From Chryseobacterium binzhouense (lineage in GTDB: Bacteria > Bacteroidota > Bacteroidia > Flavobacteriales > Weeksellaceae): a stretch of 64,000 nucleotides of DNA. The stretch is from NCBI RefSeq assembly GCF_007474545.1, contig NZ_VKOG01000008.1, positions 1-64,000 on the forward strand, in the 5' to 3' direction. The notes below the pieces were generated by a model. It did not search any database and was not told the DNA's origin. It saw nothing but the letters and a program-made list of their open reading frames with translations. Below, piece by piece: positions 14,687-23,051 of this stretch (position 1 is its first letter; each line of letters begins with the position of its first letter). A program made the translations under genes and the position numbers.

Positions 14687-15613
14687 ATGAAAGGTAAAGT
14701 CATAAAATCTACGGGAAGCTGGTATCAGGTTTTGGAAACAGAATCAGGTAAAATTTTTGAAGCAAGAATTCGTGGAAAATTTAAACTGATTAAAACCAGG
14801 CTTACCAATCCTCTGGCTGTAGGTGATTTTGTTGAGTTTCAGCTGGAACAGGACGATATTGCTTGGATTACCAAAATAGAACCCCGTAGAAATTATCTGA
14901 TCAGAAAATCAGTCAATCTCTCTAAAGAAGCTCATATAATTGCTTCTAATATAGATTTGGCGTGTTTTATATTTACATTAAAATTTCCTGAAACATCGCT
15001 GGGCTTTTTAGACAGATTTCTAGCATGTTGTGAGGCTTACAATATTACTCCGCTTATTTTATTCAATAAAATGGATGTTTTAAATGATGATGAGCAGGAA
15101 CTGGTAAAAGATATTGAATTTCTGTATCAGGAAATAGGATATGAAACATTGGAAATTTCATCTTATTCCCAACTGAATCTTGATGATCTGACAGAAATTT
15201 TAAAAGATAAGATATCGGTATTTTTCGGTCATTCCGGATGTGGAAAATCTACCTTGGTGAATGCTTTGCAACCGGGGCTTAATCTTAAAACTTCTGAAAT
15301 TTCAGATACGCATCTAAAAGGAAAGCATACAACTACTTTTGCACAAATGCATTTTTGGGATTTCGGCGGAAATGTAATTGATACTCCCGGAGTGCGCGAA
15401 TTTGCTATGATTGATATTGAAAAAGAAGAGGTGCAGCATTATTTTCCGGAAATTTTCAGAAAAAGAGAAGAATGCAAATATCACAACTGTCTTCACATTA
15501 ATGAACCCAAATGTGCGGTAATAGAAAGCCTGGAGAGCGGAGAAATTCAGCACTCAAGATATTCTACCTATCTAAAATTAATGGAAGAAGCGGAAGATCT
15601 TCCTTATAAATAG
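14687..15613 (+). CDS. rsgA: Ribosome small-subunit biogenesis GTPase RsgA
   Basis: This 308-residue protein is a circularly permuted GTPase that acts late in 30S maturation. An N-terminal OB fold (KGKVIKSTGSWYQVLETESGKIFEARIRGKF) leads into the G domain in permuted order: G4 LFNKMD near residue 127, G5 around LEISSYS, G1 GHSGCGKSTLVNAL at about 181, and G3 DTPGVREF. The C-terminal zinc module shows CKYHNCLHINEPKC. Length fits the family. It stands 57 bp after the DAHP synthase gene and may be cotranscribed. Confidence 0.95.
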   Translation: MKGKVIKSTGSWYQVLETESGKIFEARIRGKFKLIKTRLTNPLAVGDFVEFQLEQDDIAWITKIEPRRNYLIRKSVNLSKEAHIIASNIDLACFIFTLKFPETSLGFLDRFLACCEAYNITPLILFNKMDVLNDDEQELVKDIEFLYQEIGYETLEISSYSQLNLDDLTEILKDKISVFFGHSGCGKSTLVNALQPGLNLKTSEISDTHLKGKHTTTFAQMHFWDFGGNVIDTPGVREFAMIDIEKEEVQHYFPEIFRKREECKYHNCLHINEPKCAVIESLESGEIQHSRYSTYLKLMEEAEDLPYK

Positions 15614-15670
15614 TATTTAATTTTATTAATCCGGAAAACAATTATTAGTTTAATTAATAATGTAATCAAT

Positions 15671-15703
15671 TTTTGCTAATCATTACTGAATTATGTATTT
15701 TCG
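15671..15703 (+). promoter_or_regulatory. Promoter of gldI
   Basis: TTTTG (15671-15675), a 20-bp spacer and TATTTTCG (15696-15703) give a near-consensus promoter. The in-frame ATG at 15693 overlaps the -7 box, which supports the start at 15714. Confidence 0.5.
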
Positions 15704-15713
15704 CAATAGTTTT

Positions 15714-16223
15714 ATGAGAAAAATAATATTCATATCGCTTTTGAGTTTCATTGGCTGCAAAAGAAATAATCCGGTACATCCACCTGTTGGCGGAGTTTTG
15801 AGTCAGAAAGATCTTGATGTATCAAAAAACCGTTCCAAAAATCTTAATACAATAGAGAGAGAACAGATTAATGATTGGATTAAAGATCAAAAAACTGATT
15901 ATTTTCCCACACAGCTTAATTACTGGACTGATGTTCCGGGTTTTGATAAAAGAGAAAGAAGACAGGATGAAACTTTGATTTCTTATTCTTATGATCTGTA
16001 TGATTTTGATCAGACCAAAATTTATGATAAGCCAATCAGTAGAAATAATGCAAGATTTGGTCATTTTGATGAACTTAAAGCTGTGGAAAATGCGCTAAGA
16101 TACATGAAAGAAGGAGAAGAAATTACGCTTTTGGTTCCGTCTTCACTTGCGTATGGAACTTATGGTGATGAAAATAAAATTGATAACGACATTCCTTTAA
16201 TTATAAAATTAAAAGTTCTTTAA
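15714..16223 (+). CDS. gldI: Gliding-associated FKBP-type peptidyl-prolyl isomerase GldI
   Basis: This lipoprotein has about 169 residues, with a type II signal peptide MRKIIFISLLSFIGC (lipidated Cys). The mature part has an acidic linker and a reduced FKBP domain: LISYSYDLYDFDQTKIYD, LKAVENALRYMKEGEEITLLVPSSLAYGTYGDENKI and IIKLKVL. GldI is needed for gliding and type IX secretion in Flavobacterium, probably by folding envelope proteins. The next gene, another PPIase, starts on the base after its stop codon, so the two form an operon. Whether this organism glides cannot be judged from one gene; GldI also occurs in non-gliding flavobacteria. Confidence 0.88.
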   Translation: MRKIIFISLLSFIGCKRNNPVHPPVGGVLSQKDLDVSKNRSKNLNTIEREQINDWIKDQKTDYFPTQLNYWTDVPGFDKRERRQDETLISYSYDLYDFDQTKIYDKPISRNNARFGHFDELKAVENALRYMKEGEEITLLVPSSLAYGTYGDENKIDNDIPLIIKLKVL

Positions 16224-17306
16224 ATGAAATTTTCAAACAAAAATATAATCTTTGCAGCGGCAGGCATTTCGCTTCTGAGCTGTACTCCAATTTATAAAAA
16301 AATGAACGTAGACAAAGAAACTTACGCTGGTCTTAATGACGGACTATACGCTAATCTTCAGACAACGAAAGGTAATATGATCGTAAAGTTTGAGGATAAA
16401 AAATCACCGGTAACTGTAGCCAATTTTATTGGTCTTGCAGAAGGTAAAATAGATAATAAAGCAAAAGCTAAAGGAGTTCCTTTTTATGACGGAACGATTT
16501 TCCACAGAGTAATCAAGGATTTTATGATTCAGGGAGGTGATCCTAAAGGAACGGGTATGGGTGATCCTGGTTACAGATTTGACGACGAAAAAAACGATCT
16601 GAAGCATACAGGCAAAGGAATTCTTTCAATGGCAAACTCGGGACCGAATACCAATGGGTCTCAGTTTTTTATTACTGAAGTGGCAACACCTTGGTTAGAC
16701 GGCAGACATACAATTTTTGGTAAAATAGTAAAAGGAGAGGAGGTGATTGATGCAATTGCCAATGTGGAAAAAGGTGCACAGGATAAGCCTAAAACCGATA
16801 TAGTGCTTGAAAAAGTTTCTGTTTTCGGAAAAGGTGACGAATATAAAAATTATGATGCTGCAAAAATTTTCAATGAAGGAAAGGAAAAAATAGCAGCTAA
16901 TAATAAAGCTATGGAAGAAAAAGCTGAAGCTGAGGCTAAGAAAGCATTAGAAGATCTTAAAGCAGGAATGCAGGTAACTGAATCTGGTCTTTATTATAAA
17001 ATTACCAAAAAAACAGAAGGTAAAACTCCTAAAGCCGGAGATAATGTTCAGGTACATTATGCAGGAAAACTGACAAATGGGACTGAATTTGATTCTTCAT
17101 TTAAAAGAAACGAACCATTGGAATTTCCTGTAGGAATGGGAAGAGTGATCAAAGGATGGGACGAAGGGATTCTATTATTAAAAGAAGGTGAAACTGCTAC
17201 TTTACTGATTCCGCCGGCAATGGCTTATGGTGAAAGAGGAGCAGGAGGAGTAATCCCGCCAAATGCATGGTTGATTTTTGATGTGGAATTGGTGAAAGTT
17301 CCTTAA
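16224..17306 (+). CDS. Lipoprotein with cyclophilin and FKBP domains in tandem
   Basis: The 360-residue protein carries two unrelated prolyl isomerase domains. A lipobox ISLLSC comes first. The cyclophilin domain spans about residues 40-200 (FHRVIKDFMIQGGDPKGTG, GILSMANSGPNTNGSQFFI, WLDGRHTIFGKIVKG). After a coiled, Ala/Glu/Lys-rich linker comes an FKBP domain at about 255-360 (GDNVQVHYAGKLTNGTEFDSS, GMGRVIKGWDEGILLLKEGE, AYGERGAGGVIPPNAWLIFDVELV). It should assist folding of exported proteins at the envelope. It directly follows gldI and ends with a strong terminator. Confidence 0.92.
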   Translation: MKFSNKNIIFAAAGISLLSCTPIYKKMNVDKETYAGLNDGLYANLQTTKGNMIVKFEDKKSPVTVANFIGLAEGKIDNKAKAKGVPFYDGTIFHRVIKDFMIQGGDPKGTGMGDPGYRFDDEKNDLKHTGKGILSMANSGPNTNGSQFFITEVATPWLDGRHTIFGKIVKGEEVIDAIANVEKGAQDKPKTDIVLEKVSVFGKGDEYKNYDAAKIFNEGKEKIAANNKAMEEKAEAEAKKALEDLKAGMQVTESGLYYKITKKTEGKTPKAGDNVQVHYAGKLTNGTEFDSSFKRNEPLEFPVGMGRVIKGWDEGILLLKEGETATLLIPPAMAYGERGAGGVIPPNAWLIFDVELVKVP

Positions 17307-17331
17307 TCACGATTATAAAAATAAATTCAGA

Positions 17332-17360
17332 AGCCGTTTCGTTTGAGACGGCTTTTTTTT
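17332..17360 (+). terminator. Terminator of the gldI-PPIase operon
   Basis: AGCCGTTTC (17332-17340) pairs with GAGACGGCT (17345-17353) across a GTTT loop and is followed by a run of Ts. Confidence 0.85.
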
Positions 17361-17436
17361 ACTGAAATTGTTCTTTCGACCAATATCAGAATGACACCTT
17401 TTTTATGTACATTTGAAGCAACTTTAAATTTAAAAA

Positions 17437-18000
17437 ATGAAAAATAAAATATTCACATTCGTTTTAGTCCTGATATTTGCATTTTCTTTCGGACAGAATG
17501 ATGATCAGGCAATACGAAAATCTGTAGTTTATTTTGCCAATACGATTAAATATAAACAGCTAGATAAAACAATAGACTGTATTTATCCCAAATATTTTAC
17601 TGTAGTTCCCAAAGAACAGATGACTCAGCTTCTCAATATGACTTACAACAATCCTTTTGTAAAAGTTGATGTAAAAGATATGAAGTTTGCTTCAGTAGGA
17701 AAACCTGAGTTGGTGGACGGAGAATATTTTTCTTTGGTAAGCTATTTTTTAAAATTGAGAGCAGACGTAAGTTCCATGAATGATGACATGAAAAAAAATA
17801 TCAATCAGATGCTTTCATCGAAGTATGGCAAAGATAATATACAGTATATAGCAAAGGAAGGTGCATATATCATCAATGCACCTATGTCCGTTTATGCTGT
17901 TTCTAAAGACAGAAAAAACTGGAAAGTTGTATTAGCCGAAAAAGAATTCAAATCTCAGCTGACAAAAGTTTTGCCTAAAAAAATTCTTGATAAGATTTAA
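17437..18000 (+). CDS. Unknown exported protein
   Basis: This 187-residue protein starts with a clear Sec signal peptide (MKNKIFTFVLVLIFAFSFGQ). The mature part is mixed alpha/beta, with an N-terminal helix (DDQAIRKSVVYFANTIKYKQLDKTIDCIYPKYF) suggestive of an NTF2/SnoaL-like cone fold, in which paired helices precede a curved sheet. No catalytic motif is seen. It follows the gldI operon terminator and converges on the M28 peptidase gene with a single base between stop codons. A periplasmic location is likely; function is unknown. Confidence 0.75.
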   Translation: MKNKIFTFVLVLIFAFSFGQNDDQAIRKSVVYFANTIKYKQLDKTIDCIYPKYFTVVPKEQMTQLLNMTYNNPFVKVDVKDMKFASVGKPELVDGEYFSLVSYFLKLRADVSSMNDDMKKNINQMLSSKYGKDNIQYIAKEGAYIINAPMSVYAVSKDRKNWKVVLAEKEFKSQLTKVLPKKILDKI

Positions 18001-18001
18001 A

Positions 18002-19171
18002 CTATTTTTCGATAAGAAATTTTCTTACCACCTTTCCATCTTCCGAATTTACTGTACAAAGATAAGCTCCGTTAACTAATTTTGAAACGTTAATGTTTTT
18101 TTCGTTTTCGTGGGACGAAATAAGCTTTCCTGTCATATCATTGATTTCAATGCTGAAATTTCCGAGTTCTTCAGGAATTTCTACGTGAAGAATATCTTTG
18201 GCAGGATTAGGATAGATTTTAATTGATTCAAGCTTATTTTCCGCAACTTCATTGGTTGACAGAATAGAAGACGCTACTGCAAAATGCTGTAAAGCACCAA
18301 CAGCAGCTTTCCCAACATTGAATACATATACAGGATCTACGTTTGCAAAAGTATCATTTACGGTATGCTCATTATTGCTTCTTACCGTTTCATAAAAACC
18401 GGTAATGATATCCCCTTTATTTTCAAAAGGAATATAATCCGAAGCAAAAGCATTAGATAATATAGTCTGCAGCGGAGAATACAATGCTGTACATGCAGCG
18501 AGCTGCTGAGTCATGGCTAGAGAAGGCGCGTTGTTGGCTGTTTGTCCGCTCTGGTCGCTTTCGCAGGTAATTGTATTGTTGTTATTTCCAATTTTTCCTC
18601 CTACCTGATCAATATTAAAAACAACTTTAAGATTAAGCTGTCTTACATTATTTTGGAAAACAACATTATTTACATAATGCGTGCTTCCGATTAAGCCCTG
18701 TTCTTCTCCGGAAAAGTGAATAAATTTTACCGAATATTCTGTTGGTACATCTTTCAGAATTCTTGCTGCTTCCAGAAGAATTGAAGTTCCGCTTCCATTA
18801 TCACTCACACCGGGACCCGTAATGGTATCATAATGTCCGCAGATAATGACGTAGATGTTGGGATAAACAGTTCCTGTTTTAGTAACCACCAGATTTTTGG
18901 AGGTTGTGCTTCCGAAAGTAAAGGTATCTTCTGTAATCTGGCTTGCATTATATCCGTAAGATTGATATTTTGCCTTAAGCCAGTTCAGAGTATTAGTATT
19001 GGCGACAGAACCTGTAGTTTTTATTCCCAGATTGGCAAACTCCTGAAGAAGAGTTGTTACGTTGGTTTGGGTAACCTGGTTGGCTCTTGTCTGGTAAGCC
19101 TGTATAAAACTTTGTGCATTAAGGCTGCAAGCCGCTATCGAAAGAAACAGAAAACCGGTTATTTTTTTCAC
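18002..19171 (-). CDS. Secreted M28 zinc aminopeptidase with type IX secretion sorting domain
   Basis: The 389-residue precursor has a signal peptide (MKKITGFLFLSIAACSLNAQ), an M28 peptidase domain, and a C-terminal type A sorting domain. Zinc-site motifs are ICGHYDTITGP, VSDNGSGTSILLEAARIL, HFSGEEQGLIGSTHYV and NIDQVGG, with EHTVNDT toward the end. The last 75 residues start ESIKIYPNPAKDILHVEI and end GAYLCTVNSEDGKVVRKFLIEK, the typical T9SS sorting module cut off during export. It likely trims peptides outside the cell. It has its own promoter upstream within the ribosomal operon terminator. Confidence 0.93.
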   Translation of the reverse strand: MKKITGFLFLSIAACSLNAQSFIQAYQTRANQVTQTNVTTLLQEFANLGIKTTGSVANTNTLNWLKAKYQSYGYNASQITEDTFTFGSTTSKNLVVTKTGTVYPNIYVIICGHYDTITGPGVSDNGSGTSILLEAARILKDVPTEYSVKFIHFSGEEQGLIGSTHYVNNVVFQNNVRQLNLKVVFNIDQVGGKIGNNNNTITCESDQSGQTANNAPSLAMTQQLAACTALYSPLQTILSNAFASDYIPFENKGDIITGFYETVRSNNEHTVNDTFANVDPVYVFNVGKAAVGALQHFAVASSILSTNEVAENKLESIKIYPNPAKDILHVEIPEELGNFSIEINDMTGKLISSHENEKNINVSKLVNGAYLCTVNSEDGKVVRKFLIEK

Positions 19172-19197
19172 TTTGTATGATAATCTTTAATATTACA

Positions 19198-19231
19198 CAA
19201 ATGTAAATAATAAAAAAATCCCAAGCAAAAA
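19198..19231 (-). promoter_or_regulatory. Promoter of the M28 peptidase gene
   Basis: On the minus strand a TTTTTTG run (19231-19226 region), a 20-bp spacer and TACATTTG (19205-19198) match the Bacteroidota consensus. It overlaps the rplT terminator. Confidence 0.6.
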
Positions 19232-19242
19232 ACTCGGGATTT
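19212..19242 (-). terminator. Terminator of the thrS-infC-rpmI-rplT operon
   Basis: On the minus strand AAATCCCGAG (19242-19233) pairs with CTTGGGATTT (19225-19216), with one G-U pair, followed by a run of Ts. Confidence 0.8.
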
Positions 19243-19266
19243 ATATTGATAACAAAAAATTTTACA

Positions 19267-19611
19267 TTATTTTACTTGATCTACAACTGCTTTGAAAGCT
19301 TCAGGGTGATTCATTGCTAAATCAGCTAAAACTTTTCTGTTAAGCTCAATGTTGTTCTTTTTAAGAGCTCCCATAAACTGAGAGTAAGACATTCCGTGCT
19401 CTCTTGCACCTGCGTTGATACGCATGATCCAAAGTGCTCTGAAGTTTCTCTTTTTCTCTTTTCTTCCACGGTAAGCATATTGCATTGCTTTTTGTACCGC
19501 GTTTTTAGCAACAGTCCAAACGTTCTTTCTTCTACCGAAAAAACCTTTAGCTTGTTTCATTATTTTTTTTCTGCGAGCTCTAGAAGCTACGGCATTTACT
19601 GATCTTGGCAT
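19267..19611 (-). CDS. rplT: Ribosomal protein L20
   Basis: This 114-residue protein of the 50S subunit binds 23S rRNA early in assembly. The sequence opens [20 protein letters not shown] and continues [41 protein letters not shown] and [12 protein letters not shown], all typical of L20. Length is standard. It is last in the operon, separated from rpmI by 173 bp, much more than usual. L20 is the autoregulator of this operon in several bacteria, so the gap may hold a control element. Confidence 0.97.
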   Translation of the reverse strand: MPRSVNAVASRARRKKIMKQAKGFFGRRKNVWTVAKNAVQKAMQYAYRGRKEKKRNFRALWIMRINAGAREHGMSYSQFMGALKKNNIELNRKVLADLAMNHPEAFKAVVDQVK

Positions 19612-19784
19612 AATTTAAATTGTTTTTTTGAAAAGGGCGGAACTAAAGTAAATGATGAATGATCATTGATATGAGATTTCTCTACAATTCACATACTCCA
19701 GACTTTATTCTCTTAGATGCACCGTTTCAGGGTTAAATGTTGAATTTTTTTAATTCTTATAAACCGGATAATGATTTATAAAAA

Positions 19785-19982
19785 CTACTTAATGGCTAAT
19801 TGACGTTGAACACTTTTCTCATCCACTTTAGCTACATAAGAAGTAGTAGTAAGATTTCTCTTCTGCTTTGTTTCTTTTTTAGTTAAAATGTGGCTTTTGT
19901 AAGCGTTTTTTCTTTTGATTTTACCAGTTCCGGTAAGAGCAAAACGTTTCTTAGCACCTGATTTCGTTTTTAATTTTGGCAT
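19785..19982 (-). CDS. rpmI: Ribosomal protein L35
   Basis: This 65-residue, highly basic protein of the 50S subunit reads [20 protein letters not shown] and [22 protein letters not shown], the family signature. It lies between infC and rplT as in most bacteria, but the spacing on both sides is long (359 and 173 bp). It is translated with the operon led by thrS. Confidence 0.97.
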   Translation of the reverse strand: MPKLKTKSGAKKRFALTGTGKIKRKNAYKSHILTKKETKQKRNLTTTSYVAKVDEKSVQRQLAIK

Positions 19983-20092
19983 TGTTTGCTTTTTTATGTT
20001 TTGTTATCAATATATTTTAATGTATCAAAGAATCAATTTACCAGTTCACCAATATTGTTACATTGATACATTGTTAAATTGCTACATTGATT

Positions 20093-20235
20093 TTGGGCGT
20101 GTCCCTTACTCGCTCATTCCGCTGCGCTGCATTCGCTCATTCGGGTCGGGCTATCCATTACAAGTCCTCGCTCTGCGGCATTTCCACCGCTTGCTGCGGG
20201 CTTTCCATTACTATCCCTCACGCAATAATTGCGTC
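20093..20235 (-). repeat. GC-rich structured element in the infC-rpmI gap
   Basis: A block of markedly higher GC stands in otherwise AT-rich DNA. On the minus strand it begins with a small palindrome CGCAATAATTGCG (20233-20221), then GCGTGAGGGA, and ends AAGGGACACGCCC, so GCGTG and CACGC can close a long stem. Inside it the phrase TAATGGAWAGCCC occurs twice (near 20200 and 20150), with GC-rich hairpin arms between. The pattern recalls a dispersed repeat seen between genes of many Bacteroidota. Short open frames across it are not genes. The flanks of the gap (19983-20092 and 20236-20341) show nothing else recognisable. Confidence 0.55.
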
Positions 20236-20341
20236 TGCAAAATTACGAAAAATAATAATACGAAAAGAGACTTTCATAGAAAATCTCTTTTTAGTATGAT
20301 AAATCATCGGTATCTGAATGTTGCAGATGATTACTGTAAAT

Positions 20342-20902
20342 TTATTTAGCCGGTTTCTTAGGGCTCATCATCATGATCATTCTCTTTCCTTCAAGTTTAG
20401 GAAGCTGATCTACTTTTCCTACATGCTCCAGTTCCTGAGCAAGCTTCAGGAGTAAAATTTCTCCCTGATCTTTAAAGATGATAGAACGCCCTTTGAAAAA
20501 CACATAAGTTTTCAATTTGGAACCTTCTTCTAAAAATTTTTCGGCGTGCTTTTTCTTAAACTCATAATCGTGATCGTCTGTCTGAGGACCGAAACGGATC
20601 TCTTTTACTACCACTTTTACTTGCTTAGCCTTTAGCTCTTTTTGTTTTTTCTTTTGCTCGTACAAAAACTTTTTATAGTCAAGTACTCTGGCAATAAAAG
20701 GCTCTGCCTTATCTGAAATGACAACCAGATCCAGCTCCTGATCTTTGGCAATCTGTCTTGCCTTATCAATAGGATATACACCCGGTTCTACGTTGTCTCC
20801 CACCAAACGAAGTTCTCTTACACGGATCTTATCGTTAATCATGTGAGCGTCCTCCTGTTGTGGACGTCTTTGTGGGCCTCTGTTGTTAAATCTTTGTGCT
20901 AT
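20342..20902 (-). CDS. infC: Translation initiation factor IF-3, probable non-AUG start
   Basis: IF-3 binds the 30S subunit and controls start-codon fidelity. The domain starts [24 protein letters not shown], continues [33 protein letters not shown], and the C-terminal domain holds [34 protein letters not shown] at 20842 would leave no N-terminal tail, although GGAGG stands 8 nt before it. The frame stays open upstream to 20921 and encodes [19 protein letters not shown] after an ATA at 20902. Rare starts are a known trait of infC, used for self-control, so I place the start there (186 residues). The shorter 166-residue form is the alternative. Confidence 0.85.
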   Translation of the reverse strand: MAQRFNNRGPQRRPQQEDAHMINDKIRVRELRLVGDNVEPGVYPIDKARQIAKDQELDLVVISDKAEPFIARVLDYKKFLYEQKKKQKELKAKQVKVVVKEIRFGPQTDDHDYEFKKKHAEKFLEEGSKLKTYVFFKGRSIIFKDQGEILLLKLAQELEHVGKVDQLPKLEGKRMIMMMSPKKPAK

Positions 20903-20992
20903 TGTATTAAATTTTATTGGTTAATCTTTACTTATTGCGACCAGCTGATATTTTAGCTGATCTTATTGATTTCCGGGAATTGTTATCTTCAA

Positions 20993-22930
20993 TTATCCGG
21001 CAAATTCAAATCCTGTTTGTGAAGCTTCTTTAAAGTAATTTACAAAATCATTAATGCTCATTACTCCCAAATCACCTTCGCCACGTCTTCGTACAGAAAT
21101 TGTGCCATCCTTTTCTTCATTTTCGCCTACTACAAGCATAAAAGGAATCTTTTTCAACTCTGCATCACGGATCTTTTTACCCGTTTTTTCGTTTCTTTCG
21201 TCAATTAATCCGCTAATATCGTGATTTTCTAAAAGTTGTGAAACTTTTTTTGAATAATCTACATATTTTTCACTGATCGGAAGGATGATAAACTGATCCG
21301 GAGCCAGCCACAATGGGAAATCTCCGGCTGTATTTTCCAGTAAAATCGCAATGAAGCGTTCCATAGAGCCAAATGGTGCTCTGTGAATCATTATCGGTCT
21401 ATGTTTCTCATTATCATTTCCAATATACGTAAGGTCAAATCTTTCCGGTAAATTGTAATCTACCTGAATTGTTCCTAACTGCCATTTTCTTCCCAAAGCA
21501 TCTTTCACCATAAAATCCAGTTTTGGGCCGTAGAATGCAGCTTCACCATATTCGGTAATGGTATTTAAACCTTTTTCTGTTGCAGCAGTTACGATTGCAT
21601 TCTCTGCTTTTTCCCAGTTTTCATCTGATCCGATATATTTTTGTTTATTTTCGGGATCTCTCAATGAAATCTGAGCCGTAAAATCAGCAAAACCTAATGA
21701 ACCGAAAACATAAAGAACCAAATCAATAGTTTTCTTAAATTCATCCATTAACTGATCCGGAGTACAGAATAAATGCGCATCATCCTGGGTAAAACCACGA
21801 ACTCTGGTTAAGCCGTGAAGCTCGCCACTTTGCTCGTATCTGTAAACCGTACCAAATTCTGCATATCGCTTTGGCAGATCTTTATAGCTCCATTGAGAAG
21901 TTTTATAAATTTCACAGTGATGCGGGCAGTTCATAGGCTTCAGCATAAACTCTTCACCTTCATTCGGAGTTTTAATTGGCTGGAAGCTGTCTGCACCATA
22001 TTTATCCCAGTGTCCTGAAGTAACATATAATTGTTTTGCTCCGATGTGGGGAGACATTACAAATTCGTATCCTGCTTTTTTCTGAGCTACTGAAAGGAAA
22101 TTTTCTAATTTTTTTCTTAAAGCAGTTCCTTTAGGCAGCCACAATGGCAAACCTTGTCCCACTTTTTCAGAGAAGGCAAAAATCCCTAATTCCTTACCTA
22201 ATTTTCTGTGATCTCTTCTTTTTGCTTCTTCAAGTCTTTCAAGATATTCTGTAAGATCTTTTTGTTTCGGAAAAGAAATACCGTACACTCTTGTAAGCTG
22301 AGGATTGTTCTCATTTCCTCTCCAGTATGCTCCTGCTGCGTTGAGAACTTTGAAAGCCTTTACAATTCCTGTATTCGGAATATGACCTCCACGGCAAAGA
22401 TCTGTGAAGTTATCATGGGTTACAAAAGTGATTTCTCCATCATTAAGATTAGAGATCAATTCAACTTTATACGGATTATCGGCATACGTTTTTAAAGCCT
22501 CTTCTTTAGAAACCGGATATAAAGAGAATGTTGATCCTTTTTTAGCATTTTCCAAAACTTTCTTTTCGATTTTCTCGAAATCTTTTTCAGATAAGCTTTC
22601 GTCGCCAAAATCTACATCATAGTAAAATCCGTTTTCGATGGCAGGACCGATCGTTAACTTAGCATTTGGATAAAACTCAAGGATAGCCTGCGCCAAAAGG
22701 TGGGCTGAAGAATGCCAGAAGGCCTTCTTTCCAAGATCATCATTCCATGTCAGAAGCTGCAACGTAGAATCTGTGGTTATAGGTGTGGTTGTCTCTACTT
22801 GTGTACCGTTTACAACTGCGGAAATGGTATTTCTAGCCAATCCCTCGCTAATAGATTTTGCCACATCTAAAGGAGTAACTTCTCCTTCAAATTCTCGGAC
22901 GCTTTGGTCTGGAAGTGTAATTTTTATCAT
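20993..22930 (-). CDS. thrS: Threonyl-tRNA synthetase
   Basis: The 645-residue class II synthetase charges tRNA-Thr. An N-terminal TGS domain ([23 protein letters not shown]) is followed by the editing domain with [11 protein letters not shown] and [12 protein letters not shown], then the catalytic core with [15 protein letters not shown] (zinc cysteine), [32 protein letters not shown] and [17 protein letters not shown]. The C-terminal anticodon domain includes [29 protein letters not shown]. Length is normal. It is the first gene of the thrS-infC-rpmI-rplT operon; no T-box is present. Confidence 0.98.
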   Translation of the reverse strand: MIKITLPDQSVREFEGEVTPLDVAKSISEGLARNTISAVVNGTQVETTTPITTDSTLQLLTWNDDLGKKAFWHSSAHLLAQAILEFYPNAKLTIGPAIENGFYYDVDFGDESLSEKDFEKIEKKVLENAKKGSTFSLYPVSKEEALKTYADNPYKVELISNLNDGEITFVTHDNFTDLCRGGHIPNTGIVKAFKVLNAAGAYWRGNENNPQLTRVYGISFPKQKDLTEYLERLEEAKRRDHRKLGKELGIFAFSEKVGQGLPLWLPKGTALRKKLENFLSVAQKKAGYEFVMSPHIGAKQLYVTSGHWDKYGADSFQPIKTPNEGEEFMLKPMNCPHHCEIYKTSQWSYKDLPKRYAEFGTVYRYEQSGELHGLTRVRGFTQDDAHLFCTPDQLMDEFKKTIDLVLYVFGSLGFADFTAQISLRDPENKQKYIGSDENWEKAENAIVTAATEKGLNTITEYGEAAFYGPKLDFMVKDALGRKWQLGTIQVDYNLPERFDLTYIGNDNEKHRPIMIHRAPFGSMERFIAILLENTAGDFPLWLAPDQFIILPISEKYVDYSKKVSQLLENHDISGLIDERNEKTGKKIRDAELKKIPFMLVVGENEEKDGTISVRRRGEGDLGVMSINDFVNYFKEASQTGFEFAG

Positions 22931-22955
22931 TGTTTTACTAAGAAATTTTAAGATG

Positions 22956-22963
22956 CAAAAATA
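22956..22963 (-). promoter_or_regulatory. -7 box in front of thrS
   Basis: TATTTTTG on the minus strand lies 26 bp before the thrS start codon. A TTG 17 bp further upstream (22983-22981) may serve as the -33 element, a little short of the usual spacing. Confidence 0.4.
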
Positions 22964-23051
22964 CGTTTTTTTTTATAATTCAATATTATATTTATACTAT
23001 ATTTGAATATGAAAACACATACTTTCCTGCTAAAAAACCTATATTTTTACC

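Noticed and set aside
20093..20235. Possible rRNA fragment, because of sudden GC rise
   Set aside because: No 16S, 23S or 5S core phrase can be read; the block consists of short repeats and hairpins instead.
20087..20349. Plus-strand open frames of 70-144 codons across the infC-rpmI gap
   Set aside because: They translate the structured GC-rich element and non-coding flanks, run against the operon direction and show no protein-like composition.
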